NCBI GenBank assembly: GCA_943368345.1
Contig: CALRKY020000007.1
Span: 47,682 to 111,681 of the forward strand
DNA length: 64,000 nt
Source of the DNA: JADCGM01 sp943368345
GTDB lineage: Bacteria; Pseudomonadota; Alphaproteobacteria; Sphingomonadales; Sphingomonadaceae
Direction of reading: 5' to 3'
A model generated the notes under the pieces. That model searched no databases. It worked only from the letters and a program-made list of their open reading frames with translations, and was not told where the DNA came from. The position numbers and the translations under genes were made by a program. Shown piece after piece: positions 1 to 8,054 of the stretch (the first letter of the stretch is position 1; the number at the start of each line of letters is the position of its first letter).

Positions 1-21
1 CAGTTGCCATTGTCATCCCCC

Positions 22-2028
22 TCAAAGCTGGACCAGTTCCGGCCCCAATATGTCGCGCAGCGGATCAAGATAGGGGGAGAAATTCTCCCATTGGTCCACA
101 CCTGACTTGAAAATTGGCTGTCGCACCTGTTCCGAACTTGCGGTGCGAACCGCCCGTTCGGTCTGGTGGAAATTGAGGCAGGCCGCCTCGAACGGCAGGC
201 CGCAATAGTCGAGCAACCGGCGCACCTGCGTGTCGAGATCGGCAACCACATCCTCGTAGCGCACGCGCAGGATTTTGCCCGGCAGCACCTCGTCCCAATG
301 ATCCATCAGGTCGACATAATCGCGGTAATACCGGCCAACCTCCGCCAAGCCGTAGGTGAACTCTTGGCCCTCCGCGAACAGCTGCTTGAAGCCGCTGAAA
401 CAACAGCCCATGGCGCTGCGGCGGGCATCGATGATCTTGGCGTTCGGCAGGATCAGATGGATGAGGCCGATATGCCGGAAATTATTGGGCATCTTGTCGA
501 TGAAAAACGGCAGCCCCTGTTTGCGGTAAATGCGGGTGTCGGCGATGAAGGCCTCGCCGAACCCGGTCAGTTCCTCCGCAGTCAGTTCGTCCAGATTGGC
601 CGGATATTCCGGCTCCTCATTCCGCATCCGGCGGTGGTCCAGCCGGTGCGACAGCGCCAGGATATTGGGCAATTCCATCGTGCCCTCCACCTGGCTGTGG
701 GACGCCAATATCTGTTCGAGCAGGGTCGATCCGGCGCGCGGCAAACCGACGATGAATATCGGATCGGCGGCCGCACAGCCGGCACCCGCAAACCGGTCCA
801 GCAACGCCGCCGTCACATGGTCGCGCTGCCGCTGCATTTCATCGGTCAGCCGCTGCGGTTCATATTTCAGCTCTTCCCGTTTCAGCCGGTTGCCGAGTTC
901 GTAATAGGCAAAGGACGCCGAATATTCCCCCCGGTCCTCCAGCGCCTTTCCGAGCGCGAAGCACAGGTGGTAACGGTCCGACAGCGCAATGGTTGGCGAC
1001 GCCTCCTGCTCCCGCATCTGGGCCAGTTCGGCATCGGAAAAGCGGTAGGTCTTGAGGTTGGCGAGACTCCAGAATGCATCCCCGCAATCACGCCGGACCT
1101 TATAGGCCTGCCGATAGGCCGCGACCGCCTCTTCCTGCCGCCCGACGGTTTTCAGGGCATGGCCATAGGTGAGGTTGATCCCCGGGTTGTTTGGCATCGC
1201 CTCCAGCAGCGACTGGTAGGTCGTCATCGCCGCGTCGAAATTGCCGACCGCCAGATTTTCATTGGCATAGAGCATTTCAAATTCCGGGTTGCCGGGCTCC
1301 TTGGCCCGCAGTTCCACCGCCTCGGCCAGCGCCTGTTCAAATTTCTGCCGTTTCCGCAGCAATTTGGCATAATCATATTGGGCGCTGACATTGTCCGGCT
1401 CCAAAGCCTTGGCCGATTCCAGCAGGAATTCGGCATCATCATAGGCATTGAACCTGAGGCCAATTTCGGCGAGCAGGCGCATCGCCTCGACATGATGGCC
1501 TTCCCGCTGGAGGAACGCCCGGCACATTGCCTCGGCCTTGGCCAATCGACCTTCCTGAATGAAGCTGGCGACGGTCTGCAGCTCGGCTGGCAGGGCCGAC
1601 AGATAGGCATATTGCGACCCGGCAAAGTCGGCCTGTGCATCGCGTCCGGCGGCGCTGTGCAGTTCGGCCAGTCGTCGCCAGCTGGCCGCCAGCGCGCCAT
1701 TGTGGGTTATCGCGGCCTGATAGGCAGCGAACGCCTCCTCGCTGCGGCCAAGTTCGCGAAGGCAGTGGCCCCGCTCCTGCCAGGCGCGGCCATAGCTGGG
1801 GTGCAGGGCGATCAGCCGGGCCAATGTTGACAGGGATGCCGGCAGGTCCTTCGCAAACCGCTGCGCCACCGCCAGCGTGTAGAGGGCATCGCGGTGATCG
1901 GCGTCTCCGGCCAAAATATGATTGCAGGCTGCCACCGCTTCGCTAACACGGCCGTTCTGGAGCATCTGACGCGCGCGGCGCAGCCCATCTTCCGGGCTTT
2001 CAACCTCACTTGTCATCTGCATTGCCAT
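22..2028 (-). CDS. TPR-repeat sulfotransferase family protein
   Basis: About 668 residues in two parts. Roughly residues 10-380 are tandem TPR-type helical repeats (alternating small and aromatic positions such as A..Y..A and G....A). From about residue 420 there is a PAPS-dependent sulfotransferase fold: the P-loop-like segment PIFIVGLPRAGSTLLEQIL would bind the 5'-phosphosulfate, and the RSAMGCCFSGFKQLF stretch fits the 3'-phosphate site. The family transfers sulfate from PAPS to an acceptor; this acceptor is unknown. The start at 2028 (MAMQM) is chosen because GGAG sits 5 nt upstream; an in-frame extension to 2091 lacks such a site. It lies 130 bp downstream of the TonB receptor on the same strand and could be co-transcribed. 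No signal peptide is obvious. Confidence 0.85.
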   Translation of the reverse strand: MAMQMTSEVESPEDGLRRARQMLQNGRVSEAVAACNHILAGDADHRDALYTLAVAQRFAKDLPASLSTLARLIALHPSYGRAWQERGHCLRELGRSEEAFAAYQAAITHNGALAASWRRLAELHSAAGRDAQADFAGSQYAYLSALPAELQTVASFIQEGRLAKAEAMCRAFLQREGHHVEAMRLLAEIGLRFNAYDDAEFLLESAKALEPDNVSAQYDYAKLLRKRQKFEQALAEAVELRAKEPGNPEFEMLYANENLAVGNFDAAMTTYQSLLEAMPNNPGINLTYGHALKTVGRQEEAVAAYRQAYKVRRDCGDAFWSLANLKTYRFSDAELAQMREQEASPTIALSDRYHLCFALGKALEDRGEYSASFAYYELGNRLKREELKYEPQRLTDEMQRQRDHVTAALLDRFAGAGCAAADPIFIVGLPRAGSTLLEQILASHSQVEGTMELPNILALSHRLDHRRMRNEEPEYPANLDELTAEELTGFGEAFIADTRIYRKQGLPFFIDKMPNNFRHIGLIHLILPNAKIIDARRSAMGCCFSGFKQLFAEGQEFTYGLAEVGRYYRDYVDLMDHWDEVLPGKILRVRYEDVVADLDTQVRRLLDYCGLPFEAACLNFHQTERAVRTASSEQVRQPIFKSGVDQWENFSPYLDPLRDILGPELVQL

Positions 2029-2105
2029 CTTCACTCCGCAGGACCACCGGCCAATTCGACAATCATGGTCGAGAACCAGCGGTGACAGCAACGCAATTCG
2101 GGTGC

Positions 2106-2135
2106 AGCGGGAACCCCGTATCCGGAGTCCCCGCT
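2106..2135. terminator. stem-loop between TonB receptor and TPR-sulfotransferase
   Basis: AGCGGGAAC and GTCCCCGCT form a 9-bp stem with one wobble or mismatch position and a loop of about 12 nt. It lies 24 bp beyond the stop codon of the TonB receptor in its direction of transcription. There is no T-run, so it could be a weak terminator, an attenuator or a 3'-end stabiliser rather than a classical intrinsic terminator. Confidence 0.35.
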
Positions 2136-2158
2136 GATCATCCCGTCAGTCCCCTGCG

Positions 2159-4870
2159 TCAGATCTTGTAGGAGAAACGCAGGCCAAATGTACGCGGACG
2201 CGACGTCGTGGTGCGAAGTTCGCCATCGTTACCGCTCTTGTACAATTCCGGGCGTTCATCCGTCAGGTTGTCGCCGAACAATTCCATCCGCCATTCATCC
2301 TTCGAAAAGCCGAAGGAGGCGTTGAACGTGTTGTAAGAGCGAAGCTGCTGCGCTGCCGGAAGCGGAACAACAACATCACCCGGACGCACCGTCACGCCGT
2401 TGTAGGTCACCGGGATCGACGCCGCGTAGCCCAGCGTCGGGTTAGAAGCCTGATAGCGGATCGAGACATTGTCGATGACGTCCGAAATACTCTTGCCGAC
2501 ATAGTGGAAGCCGACATTGGCGAACGGCGTCAGGCCGGAGGCCATTTCCTTTTCCCAGTGCAGACGCGCGTTGAACTGGAATTTCGGGCTGAGCGCCAGC
2601 GGCCCACCGAGCGGACGCAGCACCAGCGTGTTCTTCCGGTACTTCTTCATTTCCGAATCGTTGAACGAGAAGGCGCTGTTGATCGTGAACTCTGGCGTAG
2701 CGCGCCAGGTCACATCACCTTCAAGCCCCTTGATCCGGGCATCAAGCAGGTTGGTCGTGAACGTCTGGTTGGAGATATTCTGGTCAAACACGGTGATCTG
2801 GATATTCTTCCAGTCGATCATGTAGGCAGCCAGATTGATCTGCAGCGTCCGGTCGAGCAGGGAGAATTTTCCGCCAACCTCGTAATTCTGCACCTTGTCA
2901 GGGACATAGGAGCCAAGACGAGCAAAGTCTGCTGCCGTCGGGCAGGTCGCGCTGCCGATCCGGCACGGACGCCGGTTGAAACCGCCGGGGCGGAAGCCGT
3001 CCGAGAAGGTTGCATAGGCCAGCGAACCTTCACCGAACTTGTAGGTCAGGTTCCCCTTGTAGAGGACGCCGGTGTATTTGGCCGGCGAAATTCCGGCGTA
3101 CAGCTGGTTGAGGTTGGCGCTGACCCCATAGAGCGTCGGCGGGGTCGCCGCTGCCGAATAGGTGCCGGTCAGCGGGTTATAGATGCCACGACCGCCGGTG
3201 CCGAAGCTGGTCGATGACGATCCGTTGATGAACGCCTTTTCATTATAATAACGCAGACCACCGGTCAGCGTCAGCTTGTCGGGAATGAGGTCGAACGACG
3301 CCTCACCATAAGCTGCGAACTGGCGATCCTTGCGCTGGATATCGTTGAAGAAGCCGACCGCGACCGGGCGGATGCTGGTGTCGTTGGCGTTCACCGATGG
3401 ATTTGGCGCGCGGCGATAGATGAAGCCGGCTGCCTGTTGCAGGTAAGACCAGTCGGTGTTGTCGAACAATTTGTTATTGTCATAGAACAACCCGAATGTC
3501 CCGCGCAGGCGGTTTTCCGCCGGTGTGGTCAGGCGGAATTCCTGGGTGAAGCGCTTGGTGCGGTTGCGGACCTGATAGCTTTTGTTCGGGGCATAGCAGG
3601 TGTTGCCGATGTTCCCGTTGTAAGCCGCCGTATAGTAAACGCCGCGGTCGCACTCATAATAGGGCAGATACAGGCCGATGTTGGAATAGCCGGCATAGTC
3701 GGCAATCTGCGTTGCCCGGTGCTTCATGAAAGACCCGGTGTAGATCAGGTCGAGCATCCCGAGCCGACCATTGAGGGTCAGCGTCGACAGGTTGACCCGG
3801 TCCCGGAGCGAATTGTCGTTGAACTTGGTAACCTTCAGGTCGCCTTCGGTCGGTTCGAAATCGAACACGCCGTCGGTATCGAGATCCTGACGCAGGTGCA
3901 TCAGGTCAACCGACCAATCGTCGGACAGGTTCCAGGTCAGCGCGATACGACCGCCACGATAGGTCGCGTCGTTATAATCCTTCTCGACAAAGGCGTCGTT
4001 GTTGATCGTCTGACGCGTCGGCACCCGGTACAGGCTGCCAGTGCAGTTCGGTACCACCGTCGTTGCGGTTGCCTGACACGACTGGATGGCGCGCATCACC
4101 AGCAGCGGGTTGCCGGTCGGCAAGCGGCCAGCGACACCGACATTGCCGTTGAACGGCATCTGGAACGTCCCGGCGACATTGTCGATGTAACCGCCCTGCC
4201 GGTCGGTGTAGACTACCGCCCGCAGCGCCAGCTTGTCCTTGATGATCGGCACGTTGATGAACGCATCACCCGCAACGCTTTCCTCACCGTGCCGGGTGAA
4301 GGCATAGCTGGCGTTGAGGCCGGTGTGGAATTCCCCCGTATCCGGCTTGTTGGTGATGTAGCGCACCGCGCCGCCCATCGCGCTGGCGCCGAACAGGGTG
4401 CCCTGCGGTCCGGCCAGCACTTCAACGCGCTGCAGATCGACGGTGTAGAGGTCCAGGTTGCGGCCAACGAGCGAAGCAGGCGCGTCGTTGACATAGAGCG
4501 CGACCGTCGGCTGCGCACCGGCGGTACCGGCAATCTGCAGACCCGGCGAGTCGGTTGAAAGGCCGCGAATGAAGATCGAAGACGCACCAGGGCCGCGCGA
4601 CGCGGACCGGACGTTCGGCAGATATTCAATCAGCTTGTCAAACTTGGTGATGTTGAGGTCGGACAGCGAGTCTCCGCTCAGCGCCTGAATGGCGAGCGGA
4701 ACCTTGTTGAGCGATTCCTCGCGGCGGGTGGCGGTAACGACGATGTCGGCAATGCCGCCATCATCTTCGACTTCGGCAGCCGCGACCTGTTGCGCAAACG
4801 CCGGCGTTCCACCGGCACCCAGCGAAGCCAGGACCAAAACAGCACTCGATAGTTTCCAGCTGGCTTTCAA
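2159..4870 (-). CDS. TonB-dependent outer-membrane receptor
   Basis: 903 residues with a signal peptide (MKASWKLSSAVLVLASLGAGGTPAFAQQ, cut after AFA), a TonB-box-like stretch DIVVTATRREES at about residue 43, a plug domain (RSASRGPGASSIFIRGLST, then VEVLAGPQGTLFGASAMGGAVRYIT) and a long beta-barrel. The C-terminal barrel strand ends FGLRFSYKI. The family imports scarce or large substrates across the outer membrane using TonB energy; the substrate cannot be read from sequence. The start is TTG, supported by GGGGAG 7 nt upstream. It is divergent from purU and shares the control region with the C1 operon, so a role in uptake of a methylated or C1-yielding compound is possible. That link is inference. 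Confidence 0.92.
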   Translation of the reverse strand: MKASWKLSSAVLVLASLGAGGTPAFAQQVAAAEVEDDGGIADIVVTATRREESLNKVPLAIQALSGDSLSDLNITKFDKLIEYLPNVRSASRGPGASSIFIRGLSTDSPGLQIAGTAGAQPTVALYVNDAPASLVGRNLDLYTVDLQRVEVLAGPQGTLFGASAMGGAVRYITNKPDTGEFHTGLNASYAFTRHGEESVAGDAFINVPIIKDKLALRAVVYTDRQGGYIDNVAGTFQMPFNGNVGVAGRLPTGNPLLVMRAIQSCQATATTVVPNCTGSLYRVPTRQTINNDAFVEKDYNDATYRGGRIALTWNLSDDWSVDLMHLRQDLDTDGVFDFEPTEGDLKVTKFNDNSLRDRVNLSTLTLNGRLGMLDLIYTGSFMKHRATQIADYAGYSNIGLYLPYYECDRGVYYTAAYNGNIGNTCYAPNKSYQVRNRTKRFTQEFRLTTPAENRLRGTFGLFYDNNKLFDNTDWSYLQQAAGFIYRRAPNPSVNANDTSIRPVAVGFFNDIQRKDRQFAAYGEASFDLIPDKLTLTGGLRYYNEKAFINGSSSTSFGTGGRGIYNPLTGTYSAAATPPTLYGVSANLNQLYAGISPAKYTGVLYKGNLTYKFGEGSLAYATFSDGFRPGGFNRRPCRIGSATCPTAADFARLGSYVPDKVQNYEVGGKFSLLDRTLQINLAAYMIDWKNIQITVFDQNISNQTFTTNLLDARIKGLEGDVTWRATPEFTINSAFSFNDSEMKKYRKNTLVLRPLGGPLALSPKFQFNARLHWEKEMASGLTPFANVGFHYVGKSISDVIDNVSIRYQASNPTLGYAASIPVTYNGVTVRPGDVVVPLPAAQQLRSYNTFNASFGFSKDEWRMELFGDNLTDERPELYKSGNDGELRTTTSRPRTFGLRFSYKI

Positions 4871-5113
4871 TTTACGTCTCCCCGTTACCCACCCTCAAAG
4901 AGGGATTTGTCCCCAATATGACCATTTGAGACTGTGAGCGCAGCCCCAACGCCGCAACTGACCAAATTTTCAGGACCGGTAAAATTAATTTCGCGGTTGA
5001 TCACAACATCTACATGTTCCGATTAGAAGGTCTAATGTAGGCCCCCGACCGGTGGATGGAGACAACCGATGGCATTAGTCGGTTGCGAAAATACGGCGGA
5101 ATCGGAAATTGCC
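4871..5113. promoter_or_regulatory. shared divergent control region TonB receptor / purU operon
   Basis: About 240 bp without a credible gene, AT-richer than its surroundings (around 4960-5040). It must hold the promoters for the leftward TonB receptor and the rightward purU-fds operon. The clearest element is the dyad at 5022-5036, listed separately. A further ATTAG pentamer is at 5074-5078. A GGAG at 5056-5066 precedes an ATG at 5069, which would give an N-terminally extended PurU. Confidence 0.55.
5022..5036. promoter_or_regulatory. CTAAT dyad, candidate LysR (GcvA-like) box
   Basis: ATTAGA-AGG-TCTAAT is a perfect 6-bp inverted repeat with a 3-nt centre. It contains TTAGAAGGTCTAA, which fits the LysR-type consensus T-N11-A with dyad symmetry. 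CTAAT is the half-site reported for E. coli GcvA, the LysR-type activator of glycine cleavage. The same half-site in another arrangement lies upstream of the DMGDH operon (45472-45492), and a GcvA-like LysR gene is in the window (13307-14254). Confidence 0.55.
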
Positions 5114-5971
5114 ATGACCAAGACAGCGGATTTTGTCCTGTTGATCGCCAGCGAGGACCGCAAGGGCATTGTCGCGGCCGTCGCCAATTCGATTGTCAGC
5201 CAGGACTGCAACATCATCGAAAGTTCGCAATTCGGCGATGCCAGCACCGGTCGGTTCTTCATGCGCATTGCCCTTGCCGGGCCCGCCGGCATGTCGATTG
5301 ACAGTTTCACCAACGCCTTCCTGCCGGTCGCCACCGCCTTCCGGCTCGACTGGCGCATCCATGATCTCAGCAAGAAGCTGCGCGCAATGATCATGGTCAG
5401 TCAGGGCGGCCACTGCCTCAACGACCTGCTGTACCGGACCTCGACCGGGCGTCTGCCGATGGAGGTGACCAGTGTCGTTTCCAACCACACCATTTGGCAG
5501 CGTCGCGCTGAGCATGAAGGCGTCCCCTTCTACCACGTTCCAATCACACCGGAAAACAAGCTCGAACAGGAAGCCAAACTGCTGGCAATGGTGGAGGAAC
5601 AGCAGGTCGATCTGGTCATCCTCGCCCGCTATATGCAGGTTCTGTCGGACCAACTGTGCCGCAAGCTGGATGGCCGGGTGATCAACATCCACCACAGCTT
5701 CCTGCCGGGCTTCAAGGGCGCAAAACCCTATCACCGGGCCTATGAGCGCGGTGTCAAAATGGTGGGAGCGACCGCCCATTATGTCACCCCCGACCTCGAC
5801 GAGGGGCCGATTATCACCCAGGATGTCTCCACCGTTGATCATGCCGACACCGTCGATGATCTGATCGCGCAGGGGCAGGACACCGAAAGCCGGGTGCTGG
5901 CCCGGGCGGTCAAGCTCCACCTTGAACACCGAGTCCTGCTCAGCGGCAACCGGACCATCGTGTTCAAATGA
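5114..5971 (+). CDS. purU: formyltetrahydrofolate deformylase PurU
   Basis: Hydrolyses 10-formyl-THF to formate and THF. Residues 1-85 are an ACT domain (FVLLIASEDRKGIVAAVANSI...TGRFFMR) and about 90-285 a formyltransferase/hydrolase domain with the catalytic signature INIHHSFLPGFKGAKPY and the downstream GATAHYVTPDLDEGPIITQ. The ATG at 5114 gives 285 residues, normal for the family. An upstream in-frame ATG at 5069 has a better ribosome site (GGAG, 7 nt) and would add 15 residues (MALVGCENT...), so the start is not settled. It is the first gene of a rightward C1 operon; its formate product is the substrate of the formate dehydrogenase encoded 2 kb downstream. Confidence 0.95.
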   Translation: MTKTADFVLLIASEDRKGIVAAVANSIVSQDCNIIESSQFGDASTGRFFMRIALAGPAGMSIDSFTNAFLPVATAFRLDWRIHDLSKKLRAMIMVSQGGHCLNDLLYRTSTGRLPMEVTSVVSNHTIWQRRAEHEGVPFYHVPITPENKLEQEAKLLAMVEEQQVDLVILARYMQVLSDQLCRKLDGRVINIHHSFLPGFKGAKPYHRAYERGVKMVGATAHYVTPDLDEGPIITQDVSTVDHADTVDDLIAQGQDTESRVLARAVKLHLEHRVLLSGNRTIVFK

Positions 5972-5986
5972 CGTTGCCAAGCTGAC

Positions 5987-6484
5987 ATGACCATGGAGGC
6001 CGACATGTTGGCGGCGCTAAGCGGATTGGGCATCGCCTGGACGCTGAGCGAACATGCGGCGGTGTTCACCGTTGAGGAAAGCGCCGACCTCCACCGCGAT
6101 ATCGCCGGAGCACACACCAAGAATTTGTTCCTGAAGGATGCCGCTGGCCAATATTGGCTGGTGACCGCCCCGCACGAAGCGCGTGTCGATCTGAAGGCGC
6201 TGCCCGCCCTGATCGGATCCCGCAAGTTGAGCTTTGGCAAGGCCGAGGACATGGAGCAGCTGCTGGGCATCACACCGGGATCGGTGACACCGCTCGCCGC
6301 CTATAACGACCGCCGGGGCGCGGTGCGGGTCGTGGTTGACGCCCGCCTGGTGGCGCAGTCTTGCGTCAACGTCCACCCGCTTCGCAACACGGCCACACTC
6401 GGGCTTTCAGGATCGGGGCTGCTCGCGGCCTTGGCAGCCTGGGGGCATCCGGCGATAATCGTCGACTTGCCGGCTCCGCAATGA
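5987..6484 (+). CDS. YbaK/ProX-type aminoacyl-tRNA deacylase
   Basis: 165 residues, a full single YbaK/ProRS-associated domain. Recognisable signatures are HTKNLFLKD (conserved Lys-Asn), GSVTPLAAYND and VNVHPLRNTATLGLS. Stand-alone proteins of this type hydrolyse mischarged tRNA such as Ala-tRNA(Pro). Substrate specificity cannot be decided here. The ATG lies 15 nt after the purU stop and another Met is at residue 3. Its position between purU and the formaldehyde dehydrogenase gene in a tight operon is unexpected for a translation-quality enzyme. Confidence 0.88.
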   Translation: MTMEADMLAALSGLGIAWTLSEHAAVFTVEESADLHRDIAGAHTKNLFLKDAAGQYWLVTAPHEARVDLKALPALIGSRKLSFGKAEDMEQLLGITPGSVTPLAAYNDRRGAVRVVVDARLVAQSCVNVHPLRNTATLGLSGSGLLAALAAWGHPAIIVDLPAPQ

Positions 6485-6530
6485 GAGTCCGGCACGCCGT
6501 CTCACCACCCAGTCTACGAGGGGCAAGATC

Positions 6531-7643
6531 ATGAAAACCCGTGCAGCCGTCGCCTTCGAATCGAAGCGCCCACTAGAAATTGTTGAGTTGGACCTTGCCG
6601 GACCCAGGGCCGGTGAAGTGCTGGTGGAGATCATGGCAACCGGCATCTGCCATACCGACGCCTATACGCTCGACGGTTTGGACAGCGAGGGGATTTTCCC
6701 GAGCGTCCTCGGCCATGAAGGGGCGGGCATCGTCCGCGAGATCGGGGCGGGGGTGACCTCGGTCGCGGTCGGCGACCATGTCATCCCGCTTTACACGCCG
6801 GAATGCCGCCAGTGTAAATCCTGCCTTAGCGGTAAGACCAACCTGTGCACCGCGATCCGCGCCACGCAGGGCAAGGGCCTGATGCCCGATGGCACCAGCC
6901 GGTTCAGCTACAAGGGCCAGACCATCTTCCACTATATGGGTTGTTCGACCTTTTCGAACTTCACCGTGTTGCCGGAGATTGCGGTGGCAAAAATCCGGAC
7001 CGACGCGCCGTTCCAGACCAGTTGCTATATCGGCTGCGGTGTCACAACCGGCGTCGGCGCGGTTACCAAAACCGCCAATGTCCAGCCAGGTGACAATGTC
7101 GTGATCTTTGGGCTTGGCGGCATCGGCCTGAACGTCATTCAGGGCGCCAAGCTGGCGGGGGCAAACAAGATCATTGGCATCGACATCAACCCGGACCGCG
7201 AACACTGGGGTCGCCAGTTTGGCATGACCGATTTTCTCAACAGCAAAGGTATGAGCAGGGAGGAGACGGTCGCCAAAATTGTCGAGATGACCGACGGTGG
7301 TGCCGACTATAGCTTTGATGCCACCGGCAATACCGAGGTGATGCGGACCGCGCTGGAGTGCTGCCATCGCGGCTGGGGCACCAGCATCATCATCGGGGTT
7401 GCCGAGGCCGGCAAGGAAATTGCCACGCGGCCGTTCCAGCTGGTGACCGGGCGCAACTGGCGCGGCACGGCGTTCGGCGGCGCCAAGGGTCGCACCGACG
7501 TCCCGAAAATCGTCGACATGTACATGGACGGCAAAATCCAGATCGACCCGATGATCACCCACATCCTGACGCTGGAAGAGATCAACAAGGGCTTTGACCT
7601 GATGCATGCCGGTGAAAGCATCCGAAGCGTGGTGGTCTTTTAG
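6531..7643 (+). CDS. frmA: S-(hydroxymethyl)glutathione dehydrogenase (class III ADH)
   Basis: 370 residues, the usual length for class III alcohol dehydrogenase, which oxidises the glutathione adduct of formaldehyde with NAD+ to S-formylglutathione. Seen: the catalytic-zinc region ICHTDAYTLDG, GHEGAGIV, the structural-zinc cysteines PECRQCKSCLSGKTNLC, the NAD site GLGGIGLNVIQGAKLAGA and the C-terminal ESIRSVVVF. It follows the deacylase by 46 nt and ends directly against the fdsG start (TAG-GTG). This places formaldehyde oxidation in the same transcript as formate oxidation. No S-formylglutathione hydrolase gene is seen in the window. Confidence 0.96.
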   Translation: MKTRAAVAFESKRPLEIVELDLAGPRAGEVLVEIMATGICHTDAYTLDGLDSEGIFPSVLGHEGAGIVREIGAGVTSVAVGDHVIPLYTPECRQCKSCLSGKTNLCTAIRATQGKGLMPDGTSRFSYKGQTIFHYMGCSTFSNFTVLPEIAVAKIRTDAPFQTSCYIGCGVTTGVGAVTKTANVQPGDNVVIFGLGGIGLNVIQGAKLAGANKIIGIDINPDREHWGRQFGMTDFLNSKGMSREETVAKIVEMTDGGADYSFDATGNTEVMRTALECCHRGWGTSIIIGVAEAGKEIATRPFQLVTGRNWRGTAFGGAKGRTDVPKIVDMYMDGKIQIDPMITHILTLEEINKGFDLMHAGESIRSVVVF

Positions 7644-8054
7644 GTGGCCGCAGTCGCCGACATCATCGCCGAACATCAGAGCCGGGAGGGGCCACTCCTT
7701 CCGATACTCCATGATGTGCAAAAAGCCTTCGGTCATGTCAGCGAAACCGCGATGCGGGAAATTGCCCTGGCGCTGAATCTGTCACGGGCAGAGGTGTTCG
7801 GGGTCGTCAGTTTCTACCATGATTTCCGGCAGAGTCCGGACGCACGACCCGTCGTCAAACTGTGCCGAGCGGAGGCCTGTCAGGCGCGCGGCGTGGCGGC
7901 CCTGCTGCCGGTGGCCGATGGCCAGTCCCGGGTGAAAGTGGAAAGCGTCTACTGCCTTGGGCTTTGTTCAGTTGGCCCGGCTGCCCTGGTTGGGGAGGTG
8001 GTGCAAGCCCGCCTGAATGCTGCATCTTTTGCTGCACTTCTGGGTGCAGCATGA
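7644..8054 (+). CDS. fdsG: NAD-dependent formate dehydrogenase gamma subunit (NuoE-like)
   Basis: 136 residues with a thioredoxin-like [2Fe-2S] fold. The four cluster cysteines are visible as C74/C79 (LCRAEACQARG) and C104/C108 (YCLGLC). It is homologous to NuoE and passes electrons within the soluble FdsGBAD complex. The GTG start abuts the frmA stop with no gap, and the stop overlaps the fdsB ATG (ATGA). Confidence 0.92.
   Translation: MAAVADIIAEHQSREGPLLPILHDVQKAFGHVSETAMREIALALNLSRAEVFGVVSFYHDFRQSPDARPVVKLCRAEACQARGVAALLPVADGQSRVKVESVYCLGLCSVGPAALVGEVVQARLNAASFAALLGAA

Noticed and set aside
166..1830. 554-codon open frame on the + strand
   Set aside because: It lies fully antisense to the TPR-sulfotransferase gene, has no recognisable domain and a composition typical of high-GC shadow frames.
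5075..5980. 301-codon frame antisense to purU
   Set aside because: Shadow of a well-supported gene; no ribosome site or domain.
6573..7736. 387-codon frame antisense to frmA
   Set aside because: Shadow frame; the + strand protein has all family motifs.
7862..8050. N-terminal extension of fdsB by 63 residues
   Set aside because: It overlaps fdsG in another frame; the ATGA-coupled ATG at 8051 fits the operon style and family length.
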